NCBI RefSeq assembly: GCF_002993335.1
Contig: NZ_PVNS01000004.1
Span: forward strand, 124,001-188,000
Length of the DNA stretch: 64,000 nucleotides
From: Alkalicoccus urumqiensis
Lineage (GTDB): Bacteria > Bacillota > Bacilli > Bacillales > Salisediminibacteriaceae
Reading direction: 5' to 3'
Shown: positions 60,310 to 64,000 of the stretch, piece after piece
Position numbering within the stretch: the first letter of the stretch is position 1
Layout: each line of letters begins with the position of its first letter
Program-made: the position numbers and the translations under genes
The notes under the pieces: model-generated
The model's database searches: none
Seen by the model: only the letters and a program-made list of their open reading frames with translations
Told to the model about the DNA's origin: nothing

Positions 60310-61128
60310 TTAAAATAAACCAGGCAGAAACCGCCTGGTCTTAAAAGCTAAGAGACGTTTGTTGAATAGGTACCCGCTTTCTGCCTGCACCTGCAACCGT
60401 ACGCGTTCCGGAGGGAAGTCAAACTGCTATAGCTTGCTTCCTTTTATTTATAAGAAGCACGGCTTCGCGCGGCCGCGCCGCAGGACAGAAAACCGCTGTC
60501 CTGCGGCTTAAACCAAAGGCCGGCTCCGCTCGCGCTCTCAGCCGCTGACCGCGGCATGGATTTTCGCCTCGTTCGGATCCTCCCGGAGTCGACGGCTTCC
60601 GGTTTCGGCAGGCAAAAAAGAAACGGTATTGCCTTATAGACATCGACCCTGCTACGGATCATCTGTTCTTCTTCCTAATTCTAATACGCTTCGGAGCGTT
60701 CGGCAGAGACGCCGGTGGGATCAAGCGCAGTCGCCCGAAAAGCGGAAGCGCCCTGGTTACGAGCGACCAGTCCTGGAAGCCCTGCCGACGAAAGCTGCTA
60801 TTTGCTTTCTTCGGCAGGGGTGAAGGAACCTCGAGCGAGTGGGCGCTGGAGCTGGACAATGCTTCGATTGAAGAAGCATGGCTCCGCGCGGCCGCGCCGC
60901 ATGGCAGAAGTTCGCTGCCCTGCGGCTCAAACCAAAGGCCGGCTCCACTCATGCGATGCAGCCGTGCTAATAGCGTCCGGCTGGAAGACAAGCCCACGGC
61001 AAGCTTCTGCCGAAAAGCGGAGAAGCTCTATCAACAGAAACAAACGGTAAATGTCACAGAACACTGAAATGCTGCCGCCCTTGGCATAACTGCTTGAATG
61101 AGGCTTTGAATTTTATACATTCTTACCC
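60310..61128. repeat. Composite intergenic repeat, copy D
   Basis: R1 at 60310-60418, R2 at about 60465-60612, a variable part, R3 at 60688-60732, hairpin element at 60735-60860, part of R2 at 60876-60960, R4 at 60981-61128. Lies between the two NlpC/P60 paralogues. No gene accepted within. Confidence 0.82.
60735..60860. repeat. Hairpin repeat element, copy 4
   Basis: Outer stem AGCGCCC / GGGCGCT perfectly paired (copies 2 and 3 have G-T here), inner stem CCCTGCCGA / TCGGCAGGG, conserved C-T mismatch and GAAAG / CTTTC. Confidence 0.85.
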
Positions 61129-61131
61129 TAT

Positions 61132-61160
61132 AAAAAAGAGCAGAAGCGCTGTGCTCCTGC
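61132..61160 (-). terminator. Terminator of the second NlpC/P60 gene
   Basis: Minus strand GCAGGAGC / GCTTCTGC with an ACAGC loop, then TCTTTTTT; placed directly after composite copy D. Confidence 0.7.
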
Positions 61161-61172
61161 CCATTGAAAAGA

Positions 61173-62015
61173 TTACTGATAAATCTTCGCTGTTTTGCTG
61201 CTGTTTTCCCAGTGAACGACGGCTCCGAGAGACTCTCCGACAAAACGGAGCGGCACCATGGTACGTCCGTTTACAAGCTCTGCCGGCTGATCCAGTGTAA
61301 CCGTGGATCCCTGTGCTGTCGCCCGCTTATTACCAATCGTGAGCGCTACTTTCTTTCCGTCCAGATGGCCGGTAACACGCTTGGAAGAAGAATCCCACTG
61401 CACGACGGCTCCCATTTCTTCAAAGATCGCACGCATCGGTACGAGTGTACGTCCGTCTTTTGTAACTGCGTCCTGATCTGTGTTCAGTGTATCGCCGTTT
61501 ACGACAACATTTGCTGTTTCATACGTTGGCGCTGAGCTCTGCACAGATGCAACTTCACTGGACTGATCCTGAATCACACGCTTCGCCCCAACGTAACGCG
61601 GAGACCAGTAGACGTTTCCGAGGCTTGCAATGGATACGCCTTTGGAAGAAGAAGAGTGAATAAATTTGTTCCCGCCAATGTAGATTCCGTTATGGGAGAT
61701 TCCGCCTCTAGTGTTAAAAAAGACAAGATCTCCCGGCTGAAGGTTGGATCTGCTTACCGGTGTTCCTACCTGATACTGCTGCGCGGCTGTTCTCGGCAGG
61801 TCGATGCCTGCTTTTGCGAATGCATAGCCGGTAAACCCAGAGCAGTCAAAGCCGCTCGTTGTCGTTCCGCCCCAGCGGTACGGTGTTCCAAGCTGTGATT
61901 TCCCTGCTGAAATAACCTGATCTGCTGTACTTGATGCTGCTGCTTCCTCGGTTTGTAAAAACGGTACGACCGCAAGGACAAACGCGAGACAGAAAATGCC
62001 CCATTTTTTTAACAT
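61173..62015 (-). CDS. Secreted NlpC/P60 peptidoglycan hydrolase with copper-amine-oxidase-N-like domain (paralogue 2)
   Basis: 280 residues. Signal peptide MLKKWGIFCLAFVLAVVPFL; NlpC/P60 domain with SGFDCSGFTGYAF and GGISHNGIYIGGNKFIHSSS; C-terminal repeats GRTLVPMRAIFEEMGAVVQW and GRTMVPLRFVGESLGAVVHW. The core GTPYRWGGTT and SSSSKGVSIASL are shared with paralogue 1, so a tandem duplication later separated by the composite repeat is likely. ATG at 62015 chosen for the signal peptide. Confidence 0.9.
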   Translation of the reverse strand: MLKKWGIFCLAFVLAVVPFLQTEEAAASSTADQVISAGKSQLGTPYRWGGTTTSGFDCSGFTGYAFAKAGIDLPRTAAQQYQVGTPVSRSNLQPGDLVFFNTRGGISHNGIYIGGNKFIHSSSSKGVSIASLGNVYWSPRYVGAKRVIQDQSSEVASVQSSAPTYETANVVVNGDTLNTDQDAVTKDGRTLVPMRAIFEEMGAVVQWDSSSKRVTGHLDGKKVALTIGNKRATAQGSTVTLDQPAELVNGRTMVPLRFVGESLGAVVHWENSSKTAKIYQ

Positions 62016-62116
62016 ATGTATGATCCTCCACCACAAAGAATTTTTGTAACTGCCCCTATATTTTTCTCAACGAGGATTAGTGTAGCATGGATGAGACGGA
62101 AAAATGATTACAGTAC

Positions 62117-62155
62117 GATAACAATATGATGTTATTCACATAACACGTTGTTACA
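62117..62155. promoter_or_regulatory. Four-arm dyad upstream of NlpC/P60 paralogue 2
   Basis: GATAAC-N7-TGTTAT-N4-ATAACA-N4-GTTACA, same spacing as at 60131-60169 and at the same distance from the start. The rest of 62030-62375 is AT-rich with no gene. Confidence 0.5.
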
Positions 62156-62375
62156 AATTTTCTTTCAAATTCTTTGAGATTGTGGATAGACCCTTTCGAA
62201 ACGGTTGATAAATCAACGTTTTTTCGAGCTGTTATCTTTATTGCACACTTGTTAAAATGCTGGTGAAATATTGAATTTTTGCATAATACTTTTCCTGAAT
62301 AATAAGAAAGTTACCACCGTTTCACTGTTCTATTCCGCGCTTTAGTTCCAGTCAATATAAAAAGGAGAGGCTTTC

Positions 62376-62609
62376 ATGCGTAAAGACATCGATATGTATA
62401 TCAGCCAGACAGCTGCTTTTCTCCAGGTCGAGCACCACCTGAGTGAGCGTGAAGCCTGGAGACTGCTGCAGACAGAAAAAGTGCCTGCGCTTCTGCGCAG
62501 GCACCCGGAACACATGATGGGCTGTTATTCACCCCGTGGACTTGCTGCCGCTCTTGTTCTGCCAGAGAAACGCAAGCGTTCCTTCCCCGGCATGGACAGC
62601 GATGGTTGA
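62376..62609 (+). CDS. Hypothetical protein, 77 residues
   Basis: MRKDIDMYISQTAAFLQVEH followed by SEREAWRLLQTEKVPALLRRHPEH; helical, soluble, not recognised. AAGGAGAGG lies 6-8 nt before the ATG, which supports translation. Its last 81 nt overlap degV on the other strand, and a strong inverted repeat that ends the degV transcript lies inside it. Confidence 0.6.
   Translation: MRKDIDMYISQTAAFLQVEHHLSEREAWRLLQTEKVPALLRRHPEHMMGCYSPRGLAAALVLPEKRKRSFPGMDSDG
62472..62504 (-). terminator. Terminator of degV inside the convergent gene
   Basis: Perfect 10-bp stem GTGCCTGCGC / GCGCAGGCAC with a 4-nt loop, then TTTTTCTG on the minus strand, 25 nt after the degV stop. Confidence 0.85.
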
Positions 62610-63395
62610 ACTGATTTCTCCCATTGTTACGTGAAGATCCGGATAGCGTTCGTGGATCATCTGCTTGACTTCAGCTGCTTTCTGCGGAATGTTTCCGTGA
62701 AGCACCTGCATGCTTTTCATTCTGCCATCTTCATAAGCTTCCGCCAGAAGGTCCATCATGCGGCGGAGTGCTTTTTTCTCCGAACGTACTTTTTGAAACA
62801 GCTGGAAGGTACCGGCAGAATCGATCGTAATAATCGGTTTAATTTTTAACAGATTGCCGATTAAATACTGAGCGCCGGACATCCGTCCGCCTTTGTAGAA
62901 CTGCTCCAGACTTCCGAGCAGAATATAGCTTTCCGAGCGGGCCGCATTTTCATTCAGCTTCTGCTCTACTTCATCCAGTTCAGCGCCCGTTTCAAGAAGC
63001 TGCATTCCCTGGTAGATCAGTGTCGTCATCGCGTACGACATCGAACGCGAATCAATAAAACGGACAGGAAATGCAGCGATATCCGCTCCCTGTCTCGAGC
63101 TTTCCAGCGTTCCGCTCAGGTTGCCGGAAATATGCACGGCGATGGCGGAATCATAGTTTTTTTTCAGTTCTTCGTAAAGAGAAGCAAATGCTCCTGCCGG
63201 CGGCTGGGACGTTTTAGGCACTTCTTTGGATTCCTTGAGCCTTGTATAGAGCTGTGTGGTCGTAATATCGATTCCGTCTTCGAGCACCTCGGTGCCGAAC
63301 GTTATACCGAGTGGAAGCACATAAACATCCGGATGTTTGATCAGGTCCTCCGGCAGATATGCTGTACTGTCTGTAACCCAAGCGACTTTTGTCAT
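62529..63395 (-). CDS. degV: DegV-family fatty-acid-binding protein
   Basis: 288 residues. Family strings VTDSTAYLPEDLI near residue 7, TSQPPAGAFASLYEEL near 61, AVHISGNLSGTLESSRQGA near 89 and the C-terminal HAGEGTLAF. Relatives (FakB) present acyl chains to the FakA kinase; no fakA here. GGAGAGGAT precedes the ATG. Confidence 0.92.
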   Translation of the reverse strand: MTKVAWVTDSTAYLPEDLIKHPDVYVLPLGITFGTEVLEDGIDITTTQLYTRLKESKEVPKTSQPPAGAFASLYEELKKNYDSAIAVHISGNLSGTLESSRQGADIAAFPVRFIDSRSMSYAMTTLIYQGMQLLETGAELDEVEQKLNENAARSESYILLGSLEQFYKGGRMSGAQYLIGNLLKIKPIITIDSAGTFQLFQKVRSEKKALRRMMDLLAEAYEDGRMKSMQVLHGNIPQKAAEVKQMIHERYPDLHVTMGEISSTIAVHAGEGTLAFLWQNKSGSKSTG

Positions 63396-63530
63396 GATGT
63401 CATCCTCTCCTGCATTTCCCTCCAGTGTAACCGTTCCCGCGCTCTAATACCATTGACATTTGTAACATCCTGCACCGATTTCACAAAAAGTTCGGAAACC
63501 GGCTCCCTCCGTTTAATCTGGATAGGCAGA

Positions 63531-63560
63531 AAAGCAGGAGCTCCTCAAGGAGGAACTCCC
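63531..63560 (-). terminator. Terminator of ppdK
   Basis: Minus strand GGGAGTTCCTC / GAGGAGCTCC with CTT loop, then TGCTTTTC. Confidence 0.65.
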
Positions 63561-63578
63561 GCGTTACCGGTTAAATAG

Positions 63579-64000
63579 TCAGGATGGCTGCACTTCTTTT
63601 TCTGCTTGATGCATAATGGCTGCCTGTGCAGCTGCAAGTCTCGCAGCCGGCACACGGAACGGCGAGCAGCTGACATAATCAAGCTGCTTTGTTTCGCAGA
63701 AGTGGATCGACTTTGCGTTTCCGCCGTGCTCCCCGCAGATACCTAGTTTCAATTCCGGCTTCACCGAGCGTCCGTCGTGTGCGCCGATTTCCACCAGACG
63801 CCCGACTCCCTCTTCATCTAGGCGGACGAACGGATTGTATTCAAGCGTCTCCTGATCGACGTACTGCCGGAGAAATTTGCCCTCTGCATCATCACGGCTG
63901 AATCCGAACGTTGTCTGTGTCAGGTCATTGGTCCCGAAGGAGAAGAAATCTGCTTCTTCCGCGATGGCTGCCGCTGTAAGGGCTGCACGCGGTACTTCGA
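63579..64000 (-). CDS. ppdK: Pyruvate, phosphate dikinase, C-terminal part
   Basis: The 3' 140 codons of a gene running off the window edge. Read from the edge: [35 protein letters not shown], then [20 protein letters not shown] and [20 protein letters not shown], which are the PEP-binding TIM-barrel end of PPDK with the catalytic Cys in CGEHGG... SCSPFRVP. Interconverts pyruvate, ATP and Pi with PEP, AMP and PPi. The frame is open throughout to 64000. Confidence 0.93.
   Translation of the reverse strand, partial: EVPRAALTAAAIAEEADFFSFGTNDLTQTTFGFSRDDAEGKFLRQYVDQETLEYNPFVRLDEEGVGRLVEIGAHDGRSVKPELKLGICGEHGGNAKSIHFCETKQLDYVSCSPFRVPAARLAAAQAAIMHQAEKEVQPS

Noticed and set aside
1-64000. tRNA or rRNA genes
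   Set aside because: None recognised on either strand while reading; no CCA-ended cloverleaf or rRNA core sequence was noticed.

Overview
The window looks like chromosomal DNA of a low-to-mid GC Firmicute of the family Bacillaceae. The evidence is gene order and family content: yeaC-yeaD-yebA-guaA-pbuG-yebG-purEKBCSQLFMNHD matches the Bacillus subtilis arrangement, and there are homologues of ykoFED, ypjP, yneR and rsbQ plus guanine and TPP riboswitches. Many predicted proteins are rich in Asp/Glu, which fits a salt-adapted species, but that is inference. I found no tRNA, rRNA, CRISPR array, transposase or phage gene.

Layout. 0-3 kb: ykoFED thiamine-precursor ECF transporter behind a TPP riboswitch. 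3-7.6 kb: a three-gene operon of a cytosolic gamma-glutamyltransferase, an ATP-grasp ligase fused to a degenerate M20 peptidase domain, and an N-formylglutamate amidohydrolase. 7.8-11 kb: a sigma-54 activator divergent from a formaldehyde-dehydrogenase gene with -24/-12 promoter, cre site and repeated upstream motif. 11-13 kb: a translationally coupled operon of two small DMT transporters, a Crp/Fnr regulator and a 70-residue protein. 13.2-13.4 kb: twelve heptamers spaced about 21 bp. 13.5-26.7 kb: the complete purine operon, with PurBoxes, promoter, guanine riboswitch and terminator leader. 28.5-31.9 kb: pbuG and guaA, each with its own guanine riboswitch. 32-36.4 kb: transglutaminase/DUF58/MoxR operon. 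36.6-39 kb: a probable selenocysteine-containing peroxiredoxin-like gene (in-frame TGA plus SECIS-like hairpin), divergent from a YeeE/YedE transporter. 40-45 kb: ECF sigma/anti-sigma pair and cydDC. 45-58 kb: mostly single housekeeping and stress genes, including an rsbQ/PAS-GGDEF pair. 59-62 kb: two paralogous NlpC/P60 proteins with the same upstream dyad. 62.4-64 kb: degV and the 3' end of ppdK.

Four copies of a long composite non-coding repeat (27.2-28.4, 39.1-40.1, 60.3-61.1 kb) and four copies of a separate ~125-bp hairpin element lie between genes; one hairpin copy sits inside the pur operon. The hairpin copies differ by paired, compensating substitutions, so the structure rather than the sequence is conserved.

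Functionally, the purine block is one regulatory unit: PurR-type operators act on transcription initiation and three guanine riboswitches act on elongation, jointly covering de novo synthesis, guanine/hypoxanthine uptake and GMP synthesis. The most unusual items are the candidate selenoprotein, the ATP-grasp/pseudo-M20 fusion operon, the 21-bp phased array, the covarying hairpin repeat and the RsbQ-to-GGDEF pairing.
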